The notes under the pieces are model-generated. The model saw nothing but the letters and a program-made list of their open reading frames with translations, ran no database searches and was not told where the DNA came from. A stretch of 64,000 nt of DNA, taken from the NCBI GenBank assembly GCA_022661535.1, contig JAKULF010000004.1:434001-498000 (forward strand), written 5' to 3'. Shown here piece after piece: positions 34,282 through 47,910 of the stretch. How positions within the stretch are numbered: position 1 is the first letter of the stretch; the number at the start of each line of letters is the position of its first letter. This stretch comes from Eutypa lata (lineage: Eukaryota > Ascomycota > Sordariomycetes > Xylariales > Diatrypaceae). Position numbers and translations under genes: made by a program.

Positions 34282-36391
34282 ATGGAAAGCCATATTAGCC
34301 ACCACAGTTCCGTCGCAACTGGAGAGTTGCAATTTCTATCCAATGGGATCTATCCATCCTTTATCTGGGCTGCTATCATAATCTCTGTATTCTGCTATAC
34401 TGTCAACTACTGCACCCCTGACAAATCAAAAGCTGCGCTACATAGTCGCATTCCGAAAGGACCTTCTGGGCTGCCAATAGTTGGTAAGTTGCTCAAGTCC
34501 TTGATACCGTCCACTCTAAACTAACACACACATAAATCTTAAATAAGAAGGAAATATTGACAAGATAAAACTAGGCTCTTTTCCATTCTTGACTCACTAC
34601 CCAGAGCGTACCCTCGATAAATGGGCCAAGAAATTTGGCGACCTGTACTCAATATGGCTCGGGAACCAACTGTTCGTTATCGTCTCTAGCCCAACTATCG
34701 CGAAGGACCTGATGGTCACCAATGGCTCCGTCTTCTCGTCCCGGAAGGAGATGTTCATCAAGAGCCAGACTGTATTTGCTGGTCGTGGAATAACTGCCAC
34801 CCCTTATAATGATCGATGGTGTGCACCCTGTTCTTTTTCTATACTTGATTCCCTGAAGTAAACCCGTATTGACGGACCACGTTGCGATAACTGTATAGGA
34901 GAAAGCATCGCCGGATTGCAGCCCAATGGCTACATCAGAAGGCAGTCGACGAGTACACACATGTGTTGGATAAGGAAGCAACTGACATGGTCAAGTGTTT
35001 GTTCCAAGCGAGTCAGGGCGGGACACAGCTTGTCAACCCCCAGCCCTTCGCAGGGCGCTGCTCACTGAACAACATGTTGACCATTGTGTTCGGCACGAGG
35101 ACTGATTCTGTCGACCACCCTATGGTCGCCAAGTCTCTTCGGTTGAGTCGAGAATTCATGTAAGGAGGCGGTTAATACCTATCCAACATATCTCTTGGCA
35201 TAGCGAGAAGCTGACTACAATACCCAGGAACTGCACAGGGCCCGTATCAAACCTAGTTGACTTCGTCCCTTTTCTTCAGATGCTTCCCACCCAGATGCGC
35301 TCACGTGGTCGACAGCTCCATCGCGATCTTGCCGACACCTACGGTGGCATGATTAAGGACATCGATCGGAAGATCCGCCTAGGTGATGACGTGCCGGATT
35401 CTCTTGCCAAGACTATGCTATTGATTCGAGATGATGAAGAACTTGACGACCTAGATATGGCAATCCTTGCCTCGGCCTTCATGATAGGCGGCGTTGAGAC
35501 CGTAATTACATCCCATAACAGACAAATTCTTTCACCTAACCAAACTAACAGTGTCTTCTAGACAGCATCCATTATGCAATGGTTCTCCGCCTTGATTCCC
35601 TCCCACCCCGAGATCCAAAAGCGCGCTCAGGAAGAGCTAGACCGGGTTGTAGGCAGGGACCGACTTCCTAACGTCGAAGATGAGGCTAATCTACCTTATT
35701 GCCACGCCATCATCAAGGAGGTCGAACGGTGCCACAACCCGTTCTGGCTGGGAACTCCGCACGTAGCCTCAGAGGACTTTACGTACCAGGGTCAATTCAT
35801 ACCCAAGGGTACCGTCGTGGTGCTCAACACATGGACCATGCACCACGACGAGCACCGGTATCCAAACCCCATGTCATTCAACGTAAGCATATAACCAACA
35901 CATTCCTACATTCCTACATACATACAACAAACAGTTCAATCATCACTACCTAAGCAGCACAACCGAACCATCCCACTAAATACTTCCCTATCACCTAATC
36001 TAAACACACCTACTACTCTACAAGCAACTAAAAACTAACCTACCTACCTACTTACCTAAAATTATAGCCCGACCGCTACCTTACGGACTCCCTAACCTCA
36101 GCGCAGAGCTCGAACCTATCTGACGCCACCGAGCGCGACCACTGGATGTTCGGGGCGGGGCGCCGTATCTGTCCGGGCATGTGGGTTGCCGAGCGCGAGA
36201 TCTGGCTCGCGGTGTCGCGCATGCTGTGGGCTTTCGACATGGAGGCCGCCCCGGGCCACCCGATTGACCTCAGTGAGTATGATGGCCTCTCGGGTAGGTC
36301 GCCTGTCCCGTTTTATGTGAATTTGAAGCCGAGACACGAGGGGGTTGAGGGCGTGTTGGGGAGGGCCGCGGAGGAGGCGGCGAGTGGGTAG
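34282..36391 (+). CDS. Cytochrome P450 monooxygenase
   Basis: Six exons (34282-34483, 34551-34818, 34899-35159, 35228-35501, 35562-35882, 36068-36391) join in phase to 549 aa. A membrane anchor (FIWAAIIISVFCYTV) is followed by the proline hinge IPKGPSGLPIVG, the I-helix GGVETTAS (about 331-338), the ExxR motif EVER (388-391) and the heme loop FGAGRRICPG (470-479, ligand Cys477). All key residues are intact, so a functional ER-bound monooxygenase is expected. The overall pattern resembles the fungal O-methylsterigmatocystin-oxidoreductase-type P450s, but the substrate is unknown and no biosynthetic backbone gene lies nearby. Intron 5 (185 nt) is longer than the others (62-80 nt). Confidence 0.9.
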
Positions 36392-37771
36392 GTTAGTGAG
36401 TGGATGGATGGATGTTGGGAGAGGAGAGAAGAGGGATTGGGTCTGCTTTTGGCTTTTAGAATCGTATTATTAGAGTTTGAAGGGATCGTACTTAATGAAC
36501 ATTAGACTGCATTAGGGAATATCTTCAATGACCAGGTTACTGGCAGTTAACATGCGTCAAGACATAGTTACATTGAGGTTGCAGAAGTCGTGATCCACGT
36601 CTATATCACTGGGAGACCATTATAATAGGAAGCCGGGTCAGCGCTTGATCACATATTACGCGTAACCCTGATGACAACACGGCGTCGAATTTTCGAGTAG
36701 TTAGCACGCGTCTTTAATATACCTAGGATGTCTATTCATATTGTCCCGCCCAGTTTGCCTAGCTTCAGAAGCAACCCCACTGTGAAATAAATGAGGGTGT
36801 CCCCGTCTTGAAAAGATGAAGCCGTCACCTGACGCCTGATTCTTCACAAGCATGGCTTGGGGCACGTAGTTTTATCCTGCATGTCCTATTCAGTTAGAAT
36901 GACTCATAGTATCATAGACCGAAGAGCTGTACTACCTAGTTAAGTACCTGCACATAGTAATCCCTACTCTACTTCGTAGAGCTTAGGATGAACATTGAAG
37001 CTGTATGCATGTGTTCGTCACACCAAGGTAGGGCTGATAGGCTAGATTACCCTTAAAAGTACTAGAGTAGTACACGATAATGGCACTAATACTAACTGAA
37101 AGCTAAGTATCGACAAAGTAGTCATCACGCCTCCATTTCGAGCAAAGATTGCCCCACGTTTTAGATCTCCCTAATCCCTGTCGACTTCAAGCTTCTGAAG
37201 CTTCACATGCCCTGCAGCAGCCGCAATCTAACTAGTAGACTGGCACTAGCCTCTAGAGGTCTAGTTAGTGCACCTGCTGCCTGCCTGACCTGCATACATA
37301 CATTCTCAACATCATCATCCACTAGTGCTAACGCAACTCGTAACTCGTAGCTGCACCGCAACAACTCGACAAACGTCTCGAGATGTTGAATAATACATAC
37401 ACGCAACGCATAACATCATACATACCTACCTACCTGCATAGCTCGTCACTTGAGGTACAGTTGCTGCATAATCAATGATGCCTGTACCCTTTCCGACGCA
37501 TACCTAATTCTTTCCTTCCGCAGCCTGCTTTGGATCCTCCATCTCGACTACATCTTCAACCTCAATCCCAATTCTTTCGGATCGAGTCTTCGTAACCTTC
37601 ATTCTTCACACTTCATCCTACAGAATCAATTCTATCTACTACTGAATCATCTTCGTCTTCATCTGCATCTGCATCTTCACTGTCTGCGTCTTCTTTCGAT
37701 ACTTCAATCGAGTCCTCAATTCTATCATTCCTCGACGAGTCCACCTTCTTGCATCAATAGCATTGATCACC
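36392..37771. other. Intergenic region
   Basis: No gene. From about 37480 the plus strand is pyrimidine-rich up to the Mediator gene start, as expected for a fungal promoter and leader. Confidence 0.5.
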
Positions 37772-40020
37772 ATGACTTCGACCGGCCTGTCACACTTTTC
37801 ACTGCGCCCTTGGCCAACCGCCGACAAGAAGCCTAAGACTATCAACGAATTCGTATCACGCATCAGTGTCGAACGCGGCGGCTTTCACAATGTTCCTCCC
37901 GAGGCAGAGATACGCGAGGAGGCTGTAATAGAGGCACAACAAGTAGCACGGATTGAGGATGACGCAATGGAGGGGTTGTCCGAGTCTGAAGATGACGCCG
38001 ACGCGGATAAAATCAAATCTGCTTGGGTGGCGCGCCAGGAAGTTCTCATGAGTCTTGAGTAAGTTCTTACAATGATCACCTTTGGTCTAGATTGGAAGAA
38101 TTGACCGGGACTTGCACTAACGGCTATGTTTTCAGTTACGCCCACAATCAGGCCATGCTAGGCCTCCAGTTTATTTCCCTACTGCTGTCTAAAGAGAAGC
38201 CTTCACATGTCGGTTCCACTCTATCCCCTGAGCTACGCGACATGGTTGGTATCGGTACTCTGGGAGCTTCGAAGCTGAAGGACTCCAACATCACTGAGGC
38301 GCGCATTAAGGATGACTACGCCGTGATTGTTGGATGGCAATTGATGGGAATCGAGTACATGGTTAATACTGTCAACGAGGCTGCTGAGAGAATGGAGAAA
38401 GAGATTGAACTCGAGACCAAGTTCTGGAACGATATCTGTCAAATAAGAGAGGAGAGATATCATGTCTTTGAACACCCACAAAATCCCCAGTCACTGGCGG
38501 TTCGGTTCAACTCTTCCGAATCTGCGCAGTGGCACCACGACCAGTGTATAGGGGGTTTGAGACGTAGTGACGATGGTACCGTTCGATTGGTCACTGGTCC
38601 TATCGGCTTAGGTCATAAACAGGTGCGCGTAACTGTTATGGTGAACGGCAAGATCACGGGACGAACACCTGTGCTACGACGGCTAGCAGAAAGTGCGCCC
38701 ATCCAAGACCAGATACATGCTGCTCGGGCCACTTCTACGAACCAGGAATTGTGGCACGAAATCAACCGCGAAGCACGTTCACTTCTCTCGCTAGGTGTCA
38801 TAGCAGATCAGTCTTCAGTCACGTGCAACCTGACTCCCCGAGTCAAGGTCATCTTCACGTTGGAGGAAATGGCAAACGAACAGTTTGAGAGCACAGAAAT
38901 AGACCTCCCCCACAATACTGAAGCAGACTTGGTCGACTGGATTATGACATCTCTCCTCACCCATGCCCACGAGGATAACTACCAGAGGCGCAAGTACCCC
39001 CAGTCCCCGGCACCAAACCGGACCAATCCATATCCTATCTATCTACTGCTACGCCCACTTGTTGCCCACGCTCGGTATCTGGATGGCTACGCGGGGTTGG
39101 TCTCCTTCCTCGACCAGCTGGTCGACTTGCTGCGTCGTGCCGGCGCCACCACAGCGGCGTACAGCAAATTCAGCTCTCAGAGCGGAAGACCCCCGCATAT
39201 TCCCCCCGAGCGTTGGAATTACGCGGGAGAGTTCCTTGCCAACCAAGTCATGTACACCATGGAGTTGGCCTTGCACGTCATCATGACCCCCGATGCCAGC
39301 GTCCAGATCCGCTCCGCCACTCACCCCATGCCGTATGTGGCCCACCGGTTCGCTGTTGTCTTGCCTCCATCTGGCGCCCAGCAGCAGAACGGCACCAACG
39401 GTAGTGGCAATCCCACTGCCATCGGAAACAATAACAACATCCAAGAACAACAGCAGCAGCTACAGCAGCACCCACCTCAGCCCCAACTACCCAGCCTCCT
39501 GGAGTCAGCCTACCCTCCCTCCAGCGACCCCTATCACAACCACCACTCCGTGATAGAGTACTTCAAGAACGCAGCACCCCGCGCTCTAGCGGCGCACCTC
39601 GCCGTATCGGCACAGCGCCGCGCCATGGACCAGATGCGTGACGTCGACAATGACAGCACCATCATGTGGATCGAGACCATGCGCGGACCGGCCGTCACCA
39701 TCGACAGCCACCCCGAGAGGGAGGTCTACGTCAACTTCTATTTCGAAGAAGGCGGCGTTGGTAATGGGGCTTATGGCGATTCTGAAGATTCTGAGGATGA
39801 TGAGGAACCCCAACGTCACAAGCGGTGCCTCGTGCTTAAGCTCGATGGGAGGTGGATTGGCACTGTTGCTGGTAGTGGTGGTAAAGGGAGTGTGCGACAG
39901 TGCACGGGCTCGTGGGTTTGGAGACCTTTTGCCCCTTCGGGTGTCGATAGGCATGGGGCTGCGATTCAGGAGAGTCCGGAGGATATTGTTTGGAGTGTTC
40001 TGATGGCTGGGGAGATGTGA
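37772..40020 (+). CDS. med17: Mediator of RNA polymerase II transcription subunit 17 (Srb4)
   Basis: Two exons, 37772-38058 and 38136-40020, join across a 77-nt intron to 723 aa. The N-terminus MTSTGLSHFSLRPWPTADKK is the conserved Med17 start of filamentous fungi. Further matches are EFVSRISVERGGFHNV, YAHNQAMLGLQFISLLLS (after the intron) and the central IKDDYAVIVGWQLMG. Med17 is the essential scaffold of the Mediator head module and acts in the nucleus in transcription initiation. A low-complexity Asn/Gln-rich linker (about residues 545-575, NNNNIQEQQQQ) and an acidic patch (SEDSEDDEE) interrupt the C-terminal half, both common in fungal orthologues. The ATG at 37772 is preferred, being the first ATG of the frame. 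Confidence 0.92.
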
Positions 40021-41712
40021 GGGAGAGGGGATGAATGCTCGTATTGAGTTTGGACGGGGGGACTGGATCGGATTGATGAATGAATAAATGAACATGTGCT
40101 CTTATTGGTAAAAGAAGAACCAACAGACGGACACATGGAGGGAAAAGGCGTTTGCATACCCACACTACACACCCGGCTAGCTACAGTTGTCGCAACCTGA
40201 CGAGAGAGCCGGGGTGATAGATATATGGATGGATAGATTTGGCATCAACCACAGGCATTTGGTTTGATTTGATTTGGTCTGGTCTGGTCCGGCGTTTATA
40301 GACCGGAAAAGTTGACCGGGATGGATGGAGTGTACAGTTTACAGTACAGGGGTTTTGGTGTTGTTTAGAGCGCGCGTTGAGAGAAGACTTGTCTTTCCTT
40401 GCCTTGCATTACCTCCTTAACTCATATAGATGGATGGATGGATACCCGCACGTATGCACCGCACCTACTTTAGGTACTTAAGTAACCTATATTTCACATC
40501 CATGCATGAAGCATGAATTGATTGGTTCCGCCTACCTATTTCGATGCCGGCTGGCTGTTTGAGAACGTGTTTGAGCCGGTGTCTTGTAACTGTGATAGTA
40601 ATTGTGCGTGTGTGTGTGTGTGGTGTATGTGTTCATTCGACCGACTGACAGTAACCTCTGATGATGTAGGCGGCACATAGGAGGTAGGTGGTGATGGTTA
40701 TGATCTACAGAGATACCTACTAATGACAGCTACTTGCTCACCTTACTAAGCCTTTCTCTGCCTAGCTACTCAAGACATCAGGACATTCATTATAATGACA
40801 TGTAGGGAGTCAGTCAACATCTTTGTTCCTCCTTGTGAATCAAACCTATTTCCCATCACGCAAAGGGGAGTCACATAGATAGCACATATCATTATCACAG
40901 ATTCCAAATCGGAAGACATAAATAATCTAGCGAAAATAGCACCATTCATCTCTTATCTATCTACAGATGAAAGAGAACTCCATGTCTATAAAGTAATCCT
41001 CATGTAGCGTAGTTGGTGTTGGATGATACCCCAAGCCAAATGTAAATAGTTGCCTAGCGCACGAAACCAATCTCTCTCAAAAAGGGGGACGGGCATGGTG
41101 GGGAAGACAAAACACATCCATCCATATGTGCGTGTGACTTATATGCAAATGGCAAGAATAATCACCAAGTAAGCTCCCTTCATTTGCCACTCCCTCTCGC
41201 CTCGTTCCAATTATCATGTATGCACGCCTGGTCATTCATTGCTGCTGTGAAGCAAATCCATCTATCTCTAGTTCATTAGCTGGGGGTATTCCTTCATCCC
41301 CTAAAATGCAAATCCGTCTTTGTGTTGTGCATGGTGTATGTGCAGTATGCTGCAATGAAGAAGGAAAACGTGTGTATCGTGTCTTGTTTCTCTTCCGAAT
41401 TGATCAATTGATCAAACGAAGCATAGTATTTTTGCTCCCCTAACGCCAGCTGCTCCAAAAACAGAGAATCATGGGTTTCTGCTACCTTTCCCTCAACGCC
41501 TGTCCATCAATTGTGTATCGTAAGCAGTCTAAGAGAGTAGTGGGAAATCGCGAAAAGCAGCCGAATCATGACCTAGTGGTAGGGAATGATGACAATATGG
41601 ATGTCATGAAATTTCGCTCGTGGTGTACAAAATATGCGCAAAGATGTTTAGTTTCTCAGCCAGCGCATAAGGGTCGAGATGGGGCGAATTAAAATCTAAA
41701 CCTCTCCTATCC
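40021..41712. other. Convergent intergenic region
   Basis: Between the 3' ends of the Mediator and SNF2 genes. It contains TGGA-rich runs (near 40225-40440) and a short GT repeat at 40608-40622. No gene is supported. Confidence 0.55.
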
Positions 41713-44700
41713 CTATCCGCTAGCACCGAAGAGGTAGGCCAACTCCTGCGTACCGAGACCACCGATACTCTTCGACGCCTCAGGGTCCAACGCGTTTTCA
41801 ATGAGCTCGCGCTTATTGTTCTGCAGTTTGATGATTCGATCCTCGACCGTGTCCTTGATGAGGATACGGTGGACACGAACTGTCTTCTGCTGGCCGATTC
41901 GGTGAGCACGGTCAACAGCCTGCATCTCAATGTAAGGGTTCCAGAACGGATCCATGATGATGACGTGAGAGGCGGCGTTGAGGTTAAGGCCAGCGTTTCC
42001 TGCTTTTAGAGAAACAAGGATTACCTTGACATCAGGTTGATCCGTGAAGTCATTGGCAGCATTGACGCGCATTGCGGCGGACATGCTGCCATCGTAGCGC
42101 CGGTACTTGACGCCGAGTTCATGCTTAAGGGGAATCTCTAAGAGATCAAGTAATAGCGTCCACTGGGAAAAGATGATTGTTTTCTCGCCTGTGGATTGTA
42201 TGTCTTTGATAATTTCCTGACACTTCGTAACCTTGGCAGACGGTTCCCAGATCTTTTTCAGGTAATGCATGTACTTCTTATGGGCATTCTTATTCCTGCC
42301 GGCATCTTGGCGTAGACTCTTCAGCATGTGAGGCTTAATCTCAGCCTCTTTCTTCTTGCCCTTTCGTCTAAGCTTCTTGCCCTTACCCTTAGGGAAGTTC
42401 TGCATGTGTTGTTTCACAAGCTGGCTGACGCCCGGTAGTTCCTCCTCTGATTCGTTCTCGGGGCTTTTCTTGGGGGTGGCCTTGCGGAAGTCATCGTCAA
42501 CATCGCTGTCACTAATGAAACCTTTGAGGTTACCGTGCTTGTCAACATCGTCGGCAGTATTGTCCTGATCCTCCATGTCGGTATCAGAGTCGGTGTCGGA
42601 GTCGGTGTCGGTCTCGTATTCAACCTCCTCGACCTTTTCAACCTGGTTGGGGTCTGGACAATACACCTTCTTGAAAATGTCATACGTAATGGTCTTCTTA
42701 GGGTCCACGGGTCCACGGCATTGAGGACAAAGTGTCTTCCCGTTCTCTTGCCCAGCCTGAACAGCCTGTTCATTAGAGCCATCTGTAAGGCGGGTGAAAC
42801 ATTCCGGGCAAGTCTCATGACCACAAGGAAGGATGAACAGAGGATTCTCGACGGCATCGTAGCAGATGGGACACTCAAAACTATCCGTTCCTTTGAGACG
42901 GACGACCACTTCGGAGCTCATCTTCTTTGCAAGCTCGATCATGATATCGTCTCGTACCTCGCTATTACCAGTATAGTCCAAATCTGTTAAGTGTAGGTAC
43001 GGGTGACAACAAGCCTGTCGAAGTCGGAGGAGAAGCGTCAGGACGATGGTGTACTTCTTCCCAATAGCACCGGCCTTCAGGTAGCGGTTGAATTGCACTT
43101 GACTGTGCTGCTCGAGATCTTTGTAAAACCCTGCTTCATCTGCACCAAATACCACGTGGATCTCCTCCTCGATCTTGGGCGGTAAGTTAATGATGGGCTT
43201 GTCATCAATTTTGGAGTTCTTGGTGCGGCGAAGCATGATAGCTTTCAGAAGAACCTGCAATTGTCTCATGGCATTGTCGTTGTGATACCCGCCTGCACGA
43301 TTAGTGGTGAGACAGCCAAAGGCCTATCATACCAGTTAGCTTCAACGAAACAAGGTGAGCGTTTTCATACATACACGTTTGAACCTGTCAGCAGCACAAT
43401 ACGGTTCAATTCTTAAGAAGGTAAGCAAAGACGCCAGTTCAGAGACGTTGTTCATCAGGGGAGTCCCGGTGAGACACCATCGATACTCTGACTTTAGCTG
43501 ATGTACAGATTTCGCATTCTTCGTCTTAGCATTCTTGATGCACTGTGCTTCGTCGACAATGACGCGGTACCAGAGGCTTAGGGGGCCAAGTAGAGGGAAC
43601 CTGCGAGAAACGGTGGTTCCATCTTTCGTTCCGCTTGTTTCTGATTTCATGTATAGTTCAAGGCGGTTCATCTCAGAAGCCACGGTACCGTATGTTGTAA
43701 TGACGACGTCATTCTTACGAAGTTCTTCATACGGAGCTTTCACACCGTGGTATTTGAAGACGCGCAGCTTGCTTCCTGGTTTGAGTTTCGTGGCTATCTC
43801 GCGCCTCCATTGGTCGACGAGAGAGACTGGCGCAATAATAAGGGTAGTCTTTGCCAGGATGATTAGCTGTGATCATAATGAATCTAAAAAAGGACATACC
43901 TTGACGTAATTGTAATTCGCAGAGTGCTGCGCACGGCGGCTAACCATCAAGGCCAAACTTGATATAGTCTTACCCAGACCCATGTCGTCAGCTAGGATGC
44001 CTCCCTTCTTATGAGCATCTTTCTCCATACGCGTCATCCAATGTAACGCCTGTCTCTGATGCTTGTAGAGGGGAAATAAAAGCTCCTTTGGATCCGCAAT
44101 CTCATCTTCACCTAGAGTCTCCGAGCTAGAACCAAGATTGGCGAGTAGTCGTCTGATTCCTTCTTGCTCACTGTCATCACCATTTGCGACCTCCAAGATA
44201 CGTCGATCTAGAGCGTTTCCAAATCCATCTGTTCCGCTCGCGTAATCGTACCCAGAAGTTCGACCGATGATATCGCCGAGGTTAGCTCCTGAGCTAGATT
44301 GGCCGTACGAGTTCGTATAAACAGATGCACCGTAATCCAATGGGTTAGCAGATCCATTCATTAAGGATCCGGGGCGTTGAAGTGACTGATTGTTCCAAAC
44401 TTGAGTTGCGGGCATGAAAGAGGACGACATTCCTCCGCTATTATTCGTCCACGGGTCTGAGAGGGCTGGGAACTGTTGTTGCCGTCGTTGCAGAGCAGCC
44501 TGTCGGGCGAGTTCGCTCGGTGGCAATGTCCCAGAATTGTCAGTGCTAGCACCATAATCCTGAAATGAAGGGTTTGTATCTACATCGTACCCGAAGAGCT
44601 TATCGCCAAATAGATCATCATCATCAACATCATCATCTTGGATGAAGGATCCTGGCATCCGACTCTTAGTTCGGGATATGTTGTTAGAGGATTGTCCGGG

Positions 44701-45710
44701 GCCTGTTCCAAATGTCTGCTGCGGATAATATGACCCCGCATGTCCATATGGACTCATTGTGTCAGGTTGGAAATCGGATGATGAATTCATATTACAGCGA
44801 AAGCTGGAAGACGGCTCGGTTTTAACTTGCCGGTTATATCCGCTGGTTGCTCCATATGATGTCGCTCCATAGGACGATATGTCGGCATTGGGCATGTGAT
44901 CGACCGTAATCGGTCTCGATGAAGGCCCCGGAGTAGGAGAAGGACTCTCACCCATCTGCAGTCTTCTTGCAAACACGGCATCCGAATCCATTTGCCGTTT
45001 CCTTTCGTGACGCCTCTCCTCTTCGGCCCGCTCCTCGTCCCTCTGCTTCTTCAGCAGGTCCACATCGTCGTCAGTAAGGTCAATAACATCCATAGGCGAG
45101 CCCGCTTCATTCCAATTCCAGTCATCATTTGAAGGAGTGGTGAATGCACTTGAGCGGGGACTAGGGGTAGGTCGGTGAACCTTGCTGGGCCTCGGCGGAG
45201 AATGGGGGCCGATATGTGTCTCGAAAGTTCGTTTCTTAGGACCAGACCCTCCAGCTTGGCTAGTACCCCACGGACCTGTACTGTTGCGAGACATGCTAGA
45301 AGTTGTGGGCTTTCCTATAATCGGCAATGTACCTGTATCATGATTAGCAAAGCTAGGGATGGAAGCAGACTTGAGGGATGGTAAGGGTGCCTCGACTCAC
45401 TACCTTGAGAAGTGGTAATTCTAGGTCCTGTTTGACGTGAACCTAAGAATGCCTAATTAGGAGGGGAAAAAACAATTATAAGGTAAGGGAGGATTGACTT
45501 ACCTTTTTGACTCTGGGCAGCTCGTCTTCGCTTCAGAGCCTCGTTGATCTGCTTAAGATCACGATCAATTGCAGCCTTCGTAGCTGCTTTCTTAGCCGGC
45601 GAGTCATATCCTTCGTGTGCAGTTTCGCTGGCGACTTGCTGTACCATTTGTTGGAAGATGAGATCTTCCTCCGACATCGAGGCGAGGTCTTGTTGTTTAT
45701 GCGACTCCAT
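41713..45710 (-). CDS. uls1: SNF2-family ATPase with RING finger, Uls1/Ris1-like (SUMO-targeted)
   Basis: Five minus-strand exons (45710-45503, 45442-45404, 45332-43900, 43848-43375, 43323-41713) join in phase to 1254 aa. A disordered N-terminal third contains a textbook SUMO-interacting motif, VIDLTDDD at about 165-172. The SNF2 helicase follows: motif I DDMGLGKT (531-538), motif II VDEAQCIKN, and LTGTPLMNN. A C3HC4 RING inserted in the helicase (about 869-925, CPICYDAVENPLFILPCGHETC) and a helicase C-terminal domain (VILVSLKAGNAGLNL, QAVDRAHRIGQ) complete it. This matches yeast Uls1 and S. pombe Rrp1/Rrp2, which remove or recycle SUMOylated chromatin proteins. Exon 2 is only 39 nt. Its acceptor was chosen because the alternative 8 nt upstream introduces a stop. 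Confidence 0.92.
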
Positions 45711-47910
45711 GATGGCTTAGCAACAAACGAGGCGATCGGGATAGGGATGGCTGGTTGTGGATGACGGTACTGTAAGACGGTGCGCCCGAAATTAGATGCA
45801 AGGCTCCGTCTGGATCTACGCGCCTGAGGATTTATGTATGTAGGTGTAGGTATATGTGTATGCGTGGTGCTCGCCTGTGCAGATGTCTTGGTGGGGAATA
45901 TGGTTACAAGTTATCATCGCATGATGGGAAAAGAAGAAACAGGCGCACAGGTCAGCCTAACACCATACTTCATGTATAGAAGGTAGAGTTGTAGGCAGGC
46001 TATGTAGGCAACCTGAGGCTGGATCGCTTGCTGGATGCGACCAGATGAAAGTCAGTCCTTAGAAATACGTGATCCTCCACACTTGATTTAGAGAGGAAAG
46101 GTTCAATGAACATGACCAGCTTGTACTAAGCTTGGTACTAGATAGGCTTCGTGCTTCCGGGGGTGTAAGAACAAAGACTACGAGATATAGATGGGAAGGG
46201 GGGAAAAGAGTGTGTTGAATGAGTGGAAATGAAAGAAATTCCCAAACCAAAAGAAAATAAGTACCTATAGTAATAGGTAATCTTTGGAAGGGAAGTCGGG
46301 CGCGATCAGGCTTGGTCAAAATGGATGAGTTTAATGGAAGTGAGTGGGCAGGTGACGGCTGCCTTGCTTAGCATGGGAGATTGTAGATACTAAGTTGACA
46401 GGTATAGGTAGCCTACCTAACCTCAGATATGCATATGTAGGTAGGTAGTATGCCTGAGTGAATGGTAACAGTATAGGTAAGGTAAGTTATGTAGGCAGGC
46501 TATGTGGCACTTGGTTTTTAGGTATGTAACTGTAACTACCTAGGTACTGACTAGAGGTCTTGCCAGACTCAATTGCGACCGACCCATTCTACTAGGGCGG
46601 AGTCATAGTTACATTGAATACAGATTTGGAATGTTCGAGGCAGGCAAAGATATAGTTAGATAAAGGGCTGAGAGGGCGTCTTTTTGGATGCTTTGAAAGT
46701 TCACAACTTGGTGGCGAAAGTCGCAAGGCTGCAGCCGATCAATGTGATGTTCAAATGTTAAGCTGAATGAATACAGGGGTCTACATATACGTAAAGTTAA
46801 AAGTGAGTGATAAGATTGATAGATGACGGGAGGCTGCCTTTATCGGTACTTACTTCTGTTACTATAAGATGTATAGAAGTTAGGAAACTACGTCGATCCT
46901 GCATAGTATAGGAGCATATGATTGGTTCGATACCTAGATAGATACGTCGGTAAGTAACGAATCTAAAGTGCTTGTATCCATGGGTGTATGCAGGCACACC
47001 CATCATTAAAATGTCTTGCTTTGAGATTAGTTAACTTGAAAATTCACAACTGGAAGTCGCGTCGCATCTTATCGCACCGCGTATAATACATGTCAATTAA
47101 AGTCGTTCCTGCCCCCAGTTTTCTATTTCACCCCACTGAACCTACAAGCTTCTCAGCTTCTACTAGTACAATTAATACGTCATCGCTAAAAATGGAACAG
47201 CAGGATCCGATATCCGATAAGTGCTTGCATATGCATATATAAAATATGCTTACCAGGACAGCAGGGCTACCATAGTTGAAGAATGGGGGCCAGGGCAACG
47301 AAACGGACATGGATTGCCTACCTCTACACGTGATAAGGCTCTGGCTGGCTGTCTGGCAACATAGTCCAGGTTAGACAATAGGAGTGTTAGAAGTTTCATA
47401 TTATACTACGTAGGTCCCGCTTTCGGAACCGGTATTTACCATTCGAAATACATCCGACAATAAGTAGGTATAGAACTGATGGCTTAAGTGCTTCAAATAT
47501 ATGATAAGTGATAGATGATAAACTGAGGGGGAGAAAGGCCAATTGAATTATTACACATATCTACCTTTGTAGAAGAAAGAGAGATATGTATCGTAATTGA
47601 AGTTAATTCAGTATTTCCAGGGTACCTAGCTGCCTGGGTAAGTAAGTATGCTGCCAAGTCCAACTCTCAATGACCTACATAATTACCCCTTTATCCAATA
47701 TCATGCAATTATACGAGAGAGAGTCTTGAGCCAAAATAGCCCCCACCTTACACTAACCAGCTAGGCATGTACTTAGCATCCTTAGGTAGGTATGTGAGCA
47801 AACAACGCCTCAAATCTCGTATATCATCATCTCGGGCGACTCCATACATTCCGAACTTCGTTCAGCTACTCCAATCATACAGTTCGTAAGACGAGCAAAG
47901 AGAAGGGACG
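45711..47910. other. Divergent intergenic region
   Basis: Promoters of the SNF2 gene and the Nudix gene. Rich in short GTAGGTAGGT-like direct repeats (about 46385-46560) typical of this genome's intergenic DNA. No gene supported. Confidence 0.55.

Noticed and set aside
39586..40172. Minus-strand frames of 109-169 codons at the 3' end of the Mediator gene
   Set aside because: Overlap the well-supported med17 exon and have low-complexity, non-protein-like sequence.
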